A DNA stretch of 43,034 bases from CAZJAH01 sp964544155 (lineage in GTDB: Bacteria > Bacteroidota > Ignavibacteria > Kapaibacteriales > UBA2268): assembly GCA_964544155.1 (NCBI GenBank), contig CAZJAH010000024.1, forward strand, positions 1 through 43,034, read 5' to 3'. The notes below the pieces were generated by a model that ran no database searches, was not told where the DNA came from, and saw nothing but the letters and a program-made list of their open reading frames with translations. Below, piece after piece: positions 33,469 through 41,119 of the stretch. The position numbers and the translations under genes were made by a program. Within the stretch, counting starts at the first letter, position 1; each line of letters begins with the position of its first letter.

Positions 33469-34638
33469 ATGAGTATTATCTCAAAAAGAAACGGACACAT
33501 TGACTGGTTCATCCTTTTACCCGTAGCAGGGCTAATGTTTTTCAGCCTCGCTTTTGTTTACAGCGCGAGCGCGACAATCGCTGAAATGCGTTTTGGTATG
33601 GCTGAAAAGCTATTCTGGAACCATGCCTTAAGAGTTTTTATCGGCCTGCTTATAATGATTGGTTTCGCGAAAATTGATTATCATTTTTGGCAGAAAATAT
33701 CCAAGCCTTTGATTATATTCTCGATTTTGCTGCTGGTATTCGTACTGGCCGGAGGCAGCACTATCAAAGGCGCGTCGAGGTGGATAAATCTCGGCCCGAT
33801 TAGTTTTCAGCCGTCGGAGCTGGCCAAATTCGCGCTTGTAATACATTTTGCGGCTCTGTTTGCTATCAAGCGCGATGTGATCAAAGACCTAGAGAAAGGC
33901 TTCCTGCCTCTGATCTTGTGGACCATTCTCATTTGCGGTCTTATAGCATTGCAGCCCAATTTTTCAAATATGATGGTGATATTTATTATCTCCCTGCTGA
34001 TGATGTTCATAGGCAACACAAACCTGATTCACCTGGGGGCCGCATCACTCGCAGGACTTACCGCTGCAGGCATTTACGCCGTATCGGCGCCCTACAGGAT
34101 GAACCGCTTTCTTGCCTTTTTCGGAAGCGATAACGGCGCAGTGGATATAGAGAACGTCAGTTATCAGCTCAATCAGTCACTTATTGCTTTGGGCAATGGC
34201 GGGCTACTGGGAGTCGGGCCAGGCCAAAACAGACAGAGCCACCTGTTTCTGCCTGAATCATATGGCGATTTTATCTTTGCAATTATTGGCGAGGAATACG
34301 GCTTTATCGGCGTTTTCTTTATTCTGGCGGTGTTCGTTTTCATTCTTTGGAGAGGCCTACTCATAGCTAAGCGCGCTCCCGATGACTTCGGTTATTTCCT
34401 GGCGGCGGGGATTATAATCACATTCGCCGTCTATGTATTTGTAAACGCGGGAGTAAATACAGGCCTTTTGCCAACGACAGGAGTTCCAATGCCATTTATC
34501 AGTTACGGAGGTACTGCCGTATTCATTTACGCGGCGGCAATTGGCATTCTGCTCAATATTTCATCGCATACGGACCTTTATACTCCCTTTGAAGGCACTG
34601 CAAAAAGCGAATGGGAACCCGCAACGGAAACTGAATAA
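33469..34638 (+). CDS. ftsW: SEDS-family peptidoglycan glycosyltransferase FtsW
   Basis: 389 residues with ten predicted membrane helices. SEDS features are ASRWINLGPISFQPSELAK, the loop YQLNQSLIALGNGGLLGVGPGQ, ESYGDFIFAIIGEEYGFIG and VNTGLLPTTGVPMPFISYGG. SEDS proteins polymerise lipid II; FtsW acts at the septum with its partner penicillin-binding protein. FtsW is preferred over RodA because murD lies immediately upstream, as in division clusters. No murG follows; bPH2 genes do, so the cluster has been split in this genome. Confidence 0.88.
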   Translation: MSIISKRNGHIDWFILLPVAGLMFFSLAFVYSASATIAEMRFGMAEKLFWNHALRVFIGLLIMIGFAKIDYHFWQKISKPLIIFSILLLVFVLAGGSTIKGASRWINLGPISFQPSELAKFALVIHFAALFAIKRDVIKDLEKGFLPLILWTILICGLIALQPNFSNMMVIFIISLLMMFIGNTNLIHLGAASLAGLTAAGIYAVSAPYRMNRFLAFFGSDNGAVDIENVSYQLNQSLIALGNGGLLGVGPGQNRQSHLFLPESYGDFIFAIIGEEYGFIGVFFILAVFVFILWRGLLIAKRAPDDFGYFLAAGIIITFAVYVFVNAGVNTGLLPTTGVPMPFISYGGTAVFIYAAAIGILLNISSHTDLYTPFEGTAKSEWEPATETE

Positions 34639-34717
34639 GCGCGGATTTGATATTATTTCATAATTTGAAGTACTCATTATCGTTAGATAAATAATATTTC
34701 AAACAGGGATAAAAAAT

Positions 34718-35191
34718 ATGCACAAGCTGGATCCATCGGTTAAAACGGTATGGGCTTTATCCATTATTACGCGTACAATTGTTTACTCTATTATTATTTT
34801 CATTTTTGAATTTTTTATTATTAAAAATAATATTGAAGGCTGGCCGGTACCCGCGCCATGGATAAGTATCGGAGTATTTGCTCTGGGCCTGCTCCTTACT
34901 TTCATCTTCCCGGCCATCAAATACAAATACTGGTATTTCGATGTACGCGAGGACGAGCTGTTCCTCCATAGAGGTGTTATCACCAGGATAACTACTACCG
35001 CTCCGTTCAACCGCATACAGCATATAGATGTTGAACAGGGCGTGATTGAAAGAATGCTCGACCTGGGCAAACTTGTCATTTATACCGCTGGAACCCGCGG
35101 AGCCGACCTACTTTTACCCGGGCTGCCGATTGGTTATGCAGAAGCCCTGAGAGACCGCCTTAAAAATAATACGGCAGAAGACGAAGTATGA
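34718..35191 (+). CDS. bPH2-domain membrane protein (YdbS-like)
   Basis: 157 residues, close to the E. coli YdbS length. Two membrane helices (about 15-38 and 45-66) are followed by one bacterial PH domain (about 70-150): YWYFDVREDELFLHRGVITR, TAPFNRIQHIDVEQGVIERM and LVIYTAGT. Its last bases overlap the start of the next gene by 4 (ATGA), so it is translated together with the YdbT-like protein. In other bacteria this pair forms a membrane complex linked to stress or membrane homeostasis; the exact function is unknown. Confidence 0.9.
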   Translation: MHKLDPSVKTVWALSIITRTIVYSIIIFIFEFFIIKNNIEGWPVPAPWISIGVFALGLLLTFIFPAIKYKYWYFDVREDELFLHRGVITRITTTAPFNRIQHIDVEQGVIERMLDLGKLVIYTAGTRGADLLLPGLPIGYAEALRDRLKNNTAEDEV

Positions 35192-36744
35192 GCGAACTTC
35201 TTCAAGAATATCATCACGAAAAAAGACTTCATCCCATGTCGCTGCTTTACCGCGGGATATCCAACGCGCCCGCTATGCTAATACCGCTTTATCTGGTGCT
35301 TTCAGGAGGAGACAGCGAAGAATGGGTGTATGTACTTATCCTCATACTATCGCTGATGATCACTATGCCGGCAATCGTTCTGAATTATATTTACTTTTCT
35401 TACTACATTACCCCGGATGAGCTTGTCATCAAATCCGGTGTATTATCCAAAAAGCAGAGAAATATACCAATTGCCAGGATACAGAATATCGGAAGCGAGC
35501 AGAATTTCCTGTCACGAATACTGGGGTTGGTTAAAGTTCAGATTGAAACAGCCGGCGGAGTAGAAACGGAAGGCAACCTGGAATTTGTTTCGCTAAAAGA
35601 CGCGGAAGAAATTGAAAAGGTTATAAAAACCTATCAGAAGGAAAAGGCCGAAGAAAATGAAGAAACCGAAATAATTGATAAAGATTCTGAAGAAAAAAAT
35701 AAAGCCGATGCCATTTACAAATTATCATTTAAAGATAATGTATTATTCGGAATGATGCGCCTTAGGCCTGTTATTTTGATTTTCATTGCATGGGCATTCG
35801 GAATTACGCAGCAGTTCGATCCATTCTTTGATGAATTCAGCATTCAGGAGCTGATTACTCCCGGCAACTTAGATCAGATGATTAAATTCGACCTTACAAA
35901 CCTTATACTTTATATAATCGGCGGGATCATATTCATACTGTTTGCATCATGGTTGGCCGATATACTGCTTACCATTAACACTTATTACGGTTTCAGCTTA
36001 AAGAAGGAAGCCGGGAAGTTGTTTTCCTCACAGGGTTTATTGACTAAAAGAAAGGGTACGATTCCTCTGAAAAAATTACAGTCGCTTGTGATAAAAACCA
36101 ATCCCATAAAGAAAAAATTCGGATTTTATTCACTCGAAATACAGACAGCGGGTATTGGCACCGGCGGCAGAAGGTCAGAAACAGCCGTTCCCTTTGCCCG
36201 TGAGAATGTCATATTAGATATAGCAGGACGGATAAGGGATTTCATCTATCCCGAAAGATACAGGCCCGTATCTAAAAAAACAATCCGCCGCGCGCTTATA
36301 CGCTACCTTATGACTATACTGCCCGTTTTCATTGCTCTTTATTTCATCTTCTCCCCACTGCTTTGGGCGCTTATTTTACTGCCGCTGGTTTATGTCGGCG
36401 CTTATCTGAGGTATCAGTATCGGGGCTATGCCATTTCGGGTGATACAGTATTCATCAAACAGGGATTTATCATACAGAGGACCTCCATTATCCCCATAAA
36501 AAAAATCCAGACGCTTAACGTTCGTGAGTCATTTTTCCAGAGAAGGCTTGGCCTTGCAACTCTGCATATAGATACTGCGGCAACCTCATACACAGGGGAT
36601 GCCTCGGTTATTGATATTAAAAAAGAAGACGCCTTCGAAATGATGGAAGAGCTGAGCAGCCTTTTTGCTGAATATACAGGCAGAAAAAAAGCTGCCATAA
36701 ACAAAGAGGAAAATAATGACAGGTTCAATACTTATAGCAATTAG
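35188..36744 (+). CDS. Multi-bPH2-domain membrane protein (YdbT-like)
   Basis: 518 residues. Three bPH2 modules alternate with paired membrane helices: module 1 about 70-148 (YYITPDELVIKSGVLSKKQ, IPIARIQNIGSEQNFLSRI), module 2 about 268-355 (YGFSLKKEAGKLFSSQGLLTKR, IPLKKLQSLVIKTNP), module 3 about 412-495 (YAISGDTVFIKQGFIIQR, IPIKKIQTLNVRESFFQRR). An acidic linker rich in Glu and Lys (about 150-175) follows module 1. Its start overlaps the YdbS-like gene by 4 bases and its end overlaps the next small gene by 29 bases. The pair probably works as one membrane complex. Confidence 0.9.
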   Translation: MSELLQEYHHEKRLHPMSLLYRGISNAPAMLIPLYLVLSGGDSEEWVYVLILILSLMITMPAIVLNYIYFSYYITPDELVIKSGVLSKKQRNIPIARIQNIGSEQNFLSRILGLVKVQIETAGGVETEGNLEFVSLKDAEEIEKVIKTYQKEKAEENEETEIIDKDSEEKNKADAIYKLSFKDNVLFGMMRLRPVILIFIAWAFGITQQFDPFFDEFSIQELITPGNLDQMIKFDLTNLILYIIGGIIFILFASWLADILLTINTYYGFSLKKEAGKLFSSQGLLTKRKGTIPLKKLQSLVIKTNPIKKKFGFYSLEIQTAGIGTGGRRSETAVPFARENVILDIAGRIRDFIYPERYRPVSKKTIRRALIRYLMTILPVFIALYFIFSPLLWALILLPLVYVGAYLRYQYRGYAISGDTVFIKQGFIIQRTSIIPIKKIQTLNVRESFFQRRLGLATLHIDTAATSYTGDASVIDIKKEDAFEMMEELSSLFAEYTGRKKAAINKEENNDRFNTYSN

Positions 36745-37072
36745 TCTTATATTCCTGGCGGGATGGATTTATTTTTCATATTTATTTCACAAAATAAACA
36801 AGATATACCCGTTTTCAATATTTAGATTAAAAATGAATGAAACTGCTGAAGGATCACGAAATCAATATTTATTATCCTGGATATGTTTTATCATATTCCT
36901 GATATTACTTTATACCGGATTAAATATTGAATTTTGGAAACTTACTTCAGATTTGTCAGAAACAATTTCTTTAATATTATTTATAATTTTTACAATATTA
37001 TTTGGTACTTTGGCTTTAAAATTGATTGATTTTTTGCATAAATATATAGCTGGATTTATTCACAATAAGTAA
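36716..37072 (+). CDS. Small membrane protein, unknown
   Basis: 118 residues with three predicted membrane helices (about 4-24, 51-70 and 82-105) and a short basic C-terminus. A good ribosome-binding site (GAGGA, 36704-36708) lies 7 bases before the ATG, inside the end of the bPH2 gene, which supports real translation and coupling. Base composition is more AT-rich than its neighbours. I recognise no family. Its place right after two bPH2 proteins suggests a role at the membrane with them. Confidence 0.65.
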   Translation: MTGSILIAISLIFLAGWIYFSYLFHKINKIYPFSIFRLKMNETAEGSRNQYLLSWICFIIFLILLYTGLNIEFWKLTSDLSETISLILFIIFTILFGTLALKLIDFLHKYIAGFIHNK

Positions 37073-37078
37073 AAGGTC

Positions 37079-37591
37079 ATGGCAGCACCGCAACATCTTA
37101 TAAAACTTATAGAAAAGCACGTCGGGGAACTTTTGGATATAGTTATCCGGGAACATACCGGGATAAGGCTGTTAAAGTGCAAGCTGAAAAATTTCAATGG
37201 CGATCATATATTCGTAAAAGATGAAATCACAAAGGAAAAGCTCAAACTACCCTTATTGGAAGATGATTATTATGAACTGTGTTACATATATAATGAATAC
37301 GTCATAGACCTGATAAAAGCCAAAGAACCGCGCACATTAAAGGATAAGCTAAAAAAAAATCCCGGCAATAAGGAAGTAATTGCCAGATTAAAGCCTTTTC
37401 TCGAACAAATACTTACAGTGATCTACCGTTCACAATATGGTGTAGGCATATCCAAAGGCCGCTTTATTAATATGGGCATAAACCAGCTTTTCCTGATGCC
37501 CGGGCCTTTTTACAATACTGAAGAATCCCTTCCGTATTCAAATATCTTACATTTATTTGATGATAGCGGAAAAGATTTACTGGTATTCTAA
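37079..37591 (+). CDS. Hypothetical soluble protein
   Basis: 170 residues, predicted cytoplasmic, with no signal or membrane segment. It mixes a small beta-rich part (GIRLLKCKLKNFNGDHIFVKDEI, about 28-50), which resembles a short SH3-like fold in pattern only, with helices and ends ILHLFDDSGKDLLVF. It begins 6 bases after the small membrane protein, with AAAGG very close to the ATG, and is probably in the same transcript. I recognise no family and assign no function. Confidence 0.7.
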   Translation: MAAPQHLIKLIEKHVGELLDIVIREHTGIRLLKCKLKNFNGDHIFVKDEITKEKLKLPLLEDDYYELCYIYNEYVIDLIKAKEPRTLKDKLKKNPGNKEVIARLKPFLEQILTVIYRSQYGVGISKGRFINMGINQLFLMPGPFYNTEESLPYSNILHLFDDSGKDLLVF

Positions 37592-37657
37592 AAATTTTTC
37601 TTGTTTTTTTCATTATAATTGAATAAATATCAATAAATAAAAATTAAGGTTCTTAAC

Positions 37658-38497
37658 ATGTCCTGGTTTATCAGATCAAAAAAGAATATTGAAGAAAAAA
37701 AGCACAGGGATATGCCTGACGGCCTCTGGACAAAATGCCCGTCATGCAGTACCGTTATTTATAAAAAAGAACTCGAAGATAATCTTTTTACCTGCACGAA
37801 ATGCAATTATCATTTCAGGATAGGAAGTGCGGAATATATCAGCCTCATTGTAGATGAAGGCACTTTTGAAGAAACCAATGCAAACTTGCGTTCAGCCGAC
37901 CCGTTAGATTTTACCGACACAAAAGATTACAAGGACAGGCTTGAGCAGGCTTATTCCAAATCACCGCTTAATGACGCCATAACAACAGGTAAAGGAAAGA
38001 TTTCAAGCATTGATGTTTCATTCGCTTGCATGAATTTCAACTTCATAGGAGGTAGTATGGGCGCTGTTGTCGGCGAAAAATTTTACCGTGCCGCCAGATA
38101 CGCCCTTGATAAAAAAATCCCCTTTGTAATGATATCGGCTTCGGGTGGAGCCAGGATGCAGGAAGCCGCTTATTCGCTCATGCAGATGGCCAAAACAAGC
38201 GCCATCCTTGCGGAACTGGATGAAAACGGTATCCCCTATATTTCATTATTGACAGATCCGACAACCGGCGGAGTTAGCGCTTCGTTTGCCATGCTCGGAG
38301 ATGTAAACATAGCCGAACCCGGAGCCTTGATCGGCTTTGCCGGGCCGAGGGTTATTGAACAGACAATAAAAAGAAAACTTCCCGCTGGATTCCAGAGATC
38401 GGAATTTTTACTCGAGCATGGATTCCTGGATAAAATCATTACAAGACAGGAACTGAAACAATCAATTTCGAAGATGCTTAAATGGTTTACAGGCTGA
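37658..38497 (+). CDS. accD: Acetyl-CoA carboxylase carboxyltransferase subunit beta
   Basis: 279 residues, the normal AccD length. The N-terminal zinc ribbon has Cys27, Cys30, Cys46 and Cys49 (CPSC...CTKC). The crotonase-like carboxyltransferase core carries FMGGSMG-type FIGGSMGAVVGEKF, ISASGGARMQEAAYSLMQMAKT and TDPTTGGVSASFAMLGD. With AccA it transfers carboxyl from biotin to acetyl-CoA, the first step of fatty-acid synthesis. The next gene starts 16 bases before its stop. Identification is firm. Confidence 0.97.
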   Translation: MSWFIRSKKNIEEKKHRDMPDGLWTKCPSCSTVIYKKELEDNLFTCTKCNYHFRIGSAEYISLIVDEGTFEETNANLRSADPLDFTDTKDYKDRLEQAYSKSPLNDAITTGKGKISSIDVSFACMNFNFIGGSMGAVVGEKFYRAARYALDKKIPFVMISASGGARMQEAAYSLMQMAKTSAILAELDENGIPYISLLTDPTTGGVSASFAMLGDVNIAEPGALIGFAGPRVIEQTIKRKLPAGFQRSEFLLEHGFLDKIITRQELKQSISKMLKWFTG

Positions 38498-39291
38498 AAT
38501 TATTTGTACTGATTTTTATACCGGCAGCTAATTTGGCAATGCCGGCATATTCACAGATGGCTTCCAATAAGGAAGAGCTTCCTTATAATTTAGTTTTGGT
38601 CTTCAAAACAGGGCTGGCCGTTCCTCAAAATCCAACAGCTTTTTTTGATACATATAATAATATTCTTGAGGGTGATAAAACCACCCTGAAAGCCAGACCT
38701 TCACTTGGAGCCAGCCTGTATTTCGATTTGTATGATAAGTACAGAATAGATATCAGCGGATCTTACATGTTCGCCGATTTGAATGATTTTTATACAGACC
38801 AGATATATAACAGCCACGGCGAAATAACTTACAGATACATAACTTCAGATATATTTATTAAGGAGTTCCCTGTAATCCTTAATATTCTATACATGCCATT
38901 CAGGGATTACCAATACAAAACATATATCGGTATAGGGGCAGGCATCTCAATCGGCAGCATTGAATGGAGCGAAATAATCAATTCCCCCATACCACGGGAC
39001 GACCGTCAGGGCGGCGAACAGTACAACGATTTTTTTATAAGGCCCGCTGCAAAGCTTACTACAGGCCTTGAACTTGCGTTCGATAAGAATTTCAGGGCCC
39101 TGTTTCTCGGAAGTCTTATCATTGAAGTTAATTACGGGCTAATATTCACCGGAGTTGATGTTTTTAAAAATGTCAGCCCGCAGTTCGATGATCAGCCTTC
39201 ACTTGAAGACAGGTATAATCTATTTCCGGGTTACCTGAGCTTCACAGCGGGAGTTTCATTCAACCTCGGAGGTTATTCCAATTTACCATAA
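38482..39291 (+). CDS. Predicted outer-membrane beta-barrel protein
   Basis: 269 residues. A signal peptide (MVYRLKLFVLIFIPAANLAMPAYS) is followed by strands with alternating hydrophobic residues (ASLYFDLYDKYRIDISGSYMF, YKTYIGIGAGISIGS, LIIEVNYGLIF) and a final strand YLSFTAGVSFNLGGYSNLP. This is the look of an OmpA-like or porin-like 8-stranded barrel, but no named family is recognised. Its start lies inside the 3' end of accD in another frame (16-base overlap), with only a weak ribosome-binding site, so translation may depend on accD. Confidence 0.72.
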   Translation: MVYRLKLFVLIFIPAANLAMPAYSQMASNKEELPYNLVLVFKTGLAVPQNPTAFFDTYNNILEGDKTTLKARPSLGASLYFDLYDKYRIDISGSYMFADLNDFYTDQIYNSHGEITYRYITSDIFIKEFPVILNILYMPFRDYQYKTYIGIGAGISIGSIEWSEIINSPIPRDDRQGGEQYNDFFIRPAAKLTTGLELAFDKNFRALFLGSLIIEVNYGLIFTGVDVFKNVSPQFDDQPSLEDRYNLFPGYLSFTAGVSFNLGGYSNLP

Positions 39292-39381
39292 AATTTTTTC
39301 ATAAGTGTTTGCGTTAATTAACATAGATATCTAATGCCGATAAACGGCGAATCTAATGTCACAATTTATAGAGGTGCTACT

Positions 39382-39669
39382 ATGCAGACCAAAGTAACTT
39401 TCAGGCATATGAACGGAAATCATCCCGAATTACATGACCTGGCTGTTGAAACAGCAGACAGTTTCCGGAAATTTCATGAAGACATTATAAGCACCAATGT
39501 GGAATTTATCAATGAGGCCATAAAAACAGTGCAGTTTACTCTGCATATTCAGGGAGCGACAATTGTGGGAAAGGACAGCACCGATGATTTTCACAAAAGC
39601 CTTAATGAAGCTTCTGAAAAAGTAAAAAGGCAGCTGAAAAAATGGAAAACGAAACGTATAGCAAGATAA
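39382..39669 (+). CDS. hpf: Short ribosome hibernation promoting factor (HPF/RaiA-like)
   Basis: About 95 residues (MQTKVTFRHMNGNHPELHDL...), with the beta-alpha-beta-beta-beta-alpha pattern of short HPF and a basic end (KRQLKKWKTKRIAR). It binds the 30S decoding region and helps form inactive ribosome dimers in stationary phase. The ATG at 39382 is chosen because GAGGTG lies 5 bases upstream; an earlier in-frame ATG (39334) lacks one. A strong terminator follows. The hprK gene is next, a frequent arrangement in related bacteria. Confidence 0.88.
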   Translation: MQTKVTFRHMNGNHPELHDLAVETADSFRKFHEDIISTNVEFINEAIKTVQFTLHIQGATIVGKDSTDDFHKSLNEASEKVKRQLKKWKTKRIAR

Positions 39670-39698
39670 CAGAATCAGGTATATTTTAAATAATTAGC

Positions 39699-39726
39699 AG
39701 GGGTACTTAGCAGTACCCCTTTTTTT
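39699..39726 (+). terminator. Terminator after hpf
   Basis: AGGGGTAC (39699-39706) pairs with GTACCCCT (39713-39720) around a 6-base loop, followed by six T and more T-rich sequence. It separates hpf from hprK. Confidence 0.92.
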
Positions 39727-39790
39727 AGTAATATTTTTTTAAATTAAGAAAATTTGTTTTTCATTTAGCTGATATTAATTAATCCATATT

Positions 39791-40810
39791 ATGAAAACCT
39801 TAGACAAGCAGCAGATACTATCGCAGGAAAAAGTGGCCGTAAATGTGCTAAAACAGTCTCCGGCCCGCCTCGAAAGCCTCACCGGAGATATTGGAATGAA
39901 TAATTATATTACCGATAAGAATCTTTATCGCCCGCAGCTTGCACTTGCAGGTTATGTAGGGCTTTTTAACTACCACCAGGTGCAGGTATTTGGTAATACT
40001 GAAAACTTTTACCTGAAAAGCTGCTCAATGAGAGATCGCCTGCGTTCATTCAGAATGCTCGCGCAGTTCCCTATTCCATGTATCGTGCTCACAAACAATC
40101 ACAAGCTCGATGATGAACTTCTCGAAATAGCCCAAAAGCAGAATATTGCAATATTCAGAACACCTTATGATACCACTAAGGCATTCAGCATACTCTCTGA
40201 ATTTCTCGATGACCAGTTCGCGCCTCAAATGGTAGTACACGGTTCATTTGTGGATGTGTACGGAGTTGGTATATTATTCATAGGCAGAAGCGGAATCGGC
40301 AAAAGCGAGATCGCGCTTGATCTCATTGAACGCGGCCACCGCCTTGTAGCGGATGATGTTGTTATGCTCACAAAAAAAAGAGAAGCCGTACTAATGGGTA
40401 CCGGAACCAGCCTTGTACAGCACTTTATGGAAATACGCGGGCTGGGTATTATTGATGTCCGGCAGATGTTCGGTATCAGATCCATCCGCTTCCAGAAAAG
40501 GCTGGAGATAATCGTCGAGCTTGAAGACTGGAGTCAGGGAGTACAGTATGACCGGATAGGCCTGGACGAGGAATCTTATACGCTTATGGGTATTGAAATA
40601 TCTAATATCAAACTGCCCATTTTTCCGGGGAAAAATATTACGGTTATTGCCGAAGTAATTGCCATTAACTACCTGCTTAGAACTTATGGATACAACGCGG
40701 CTAAGGTTTTTTCACAAAAATTATCGGATACTATAAGAAATAAGCCTGATGTGAATTCTCCTTTTAAAGAAAGAAGGATCATTAATTATCTTCAGGGAGA
40801 TGAAGAATAA
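39791..40810 (+). CDS. hprK: HPr kinase/phosphorylase
   Basis: 339 residues. The C-terminal kinase domain has the P-loop GRSGIGKS (165-172), HG at 150-151, LVADDVV (185-191) and the family signature MEIRGLGIIDV. It phosphorylates and dephosphorylates a serine of HPr. No HPr or enzyme I gene is in view. In Gram-negative bacteria without sugar PTS it is thought to serve regulation. The bases encoding its last residues and stop are repeated beyond a scaffold gap, so the assembly at its 3' end needs care; the reading to the stop before the gap is complete. Confidence 0.96.
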   Translation: MKTLDKQQILSQEKVAVNVLKQSPARLESLTGDIGMNNYITDKNLYRPQLALAGYVGLFNYHQVQVFGNTENFYLKSCSMRDRLRSFRMLAQFPIPCIVLTNNHKLDDELLEIAQKQNIAIFRTPYDTTKAFSILSEFLDDQFAPQMVVHGSFVDVYGVGILFIGRSGIGKSEIALDLIERGHRLVADDVVMLTKKREAVLMGTGTSLVQHFMEIRGLGIIDVRQMFGIRSIRFQKRLEIIVELEDWSQGVQYDRIGLDEESYTLMGIEISNIKLPIFPGKNITVIAEVIAINYLLRTYGYNAAKVFSQKLSDTIRNKPDVNSPFKERRIINYLQGDEE

Positions 40811-40812
40811 AC
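40758..40812. repeat. 55-bp direct repeat, left copy (hprK 3' end)
   Basis: Covers the last 17 codons and stop of hprK. The identical 55 bases recur at 40913-40967 on the other side of the gap. Confidence 0.9.
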
Positions 40813-40912
40813 NNNNNNNNNNNNNNNNNNNNNNNNNNNNNNNNNNNNNNNNNNNNNNNNNNNNNNNNNNNNNNNNNNNNNNNNNNNNNNNNNNNNNNNN
40901 NNNNNNNNNNNN
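40813..40912. other. Scaffold gap (100 N)
   Basis: Exactly 100 N between two copies of a 55-base sequence. Confidence 0.99.
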
Positions 40913-40987
40913 CTCCTTTTAAAGAAAGAAGGATCATTAATTATCTTCAGGGAGATGAAGAATAAACCAGGGAGATGAAGAATAAAC
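40913..40987. repeat. 55-bp direct repeat, right copy, plus 20-bp tandem copy
   Basis: 40913-40967 repeats 40758-40812. Its last 20 bases (40948-40967) are repeated at once at 40968-40987. Of the roughly 310-bp stretch between hprK and dsbD, the rest (40988-41119) is AT-rich with no clear element. Confidence 0.9.
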
Positions 40988-41119
40988 AATAATTATATTA
41001 CTCCATAGTTATATAGTTAAAATTCTCTTATTACTGTCATTCTTATGACTTTGATTAATTGTTAATATTAAAAATCATGAGTAATTTTGAAAATTAAAAT
41101 TTATTTACGGGGAGAGAAA

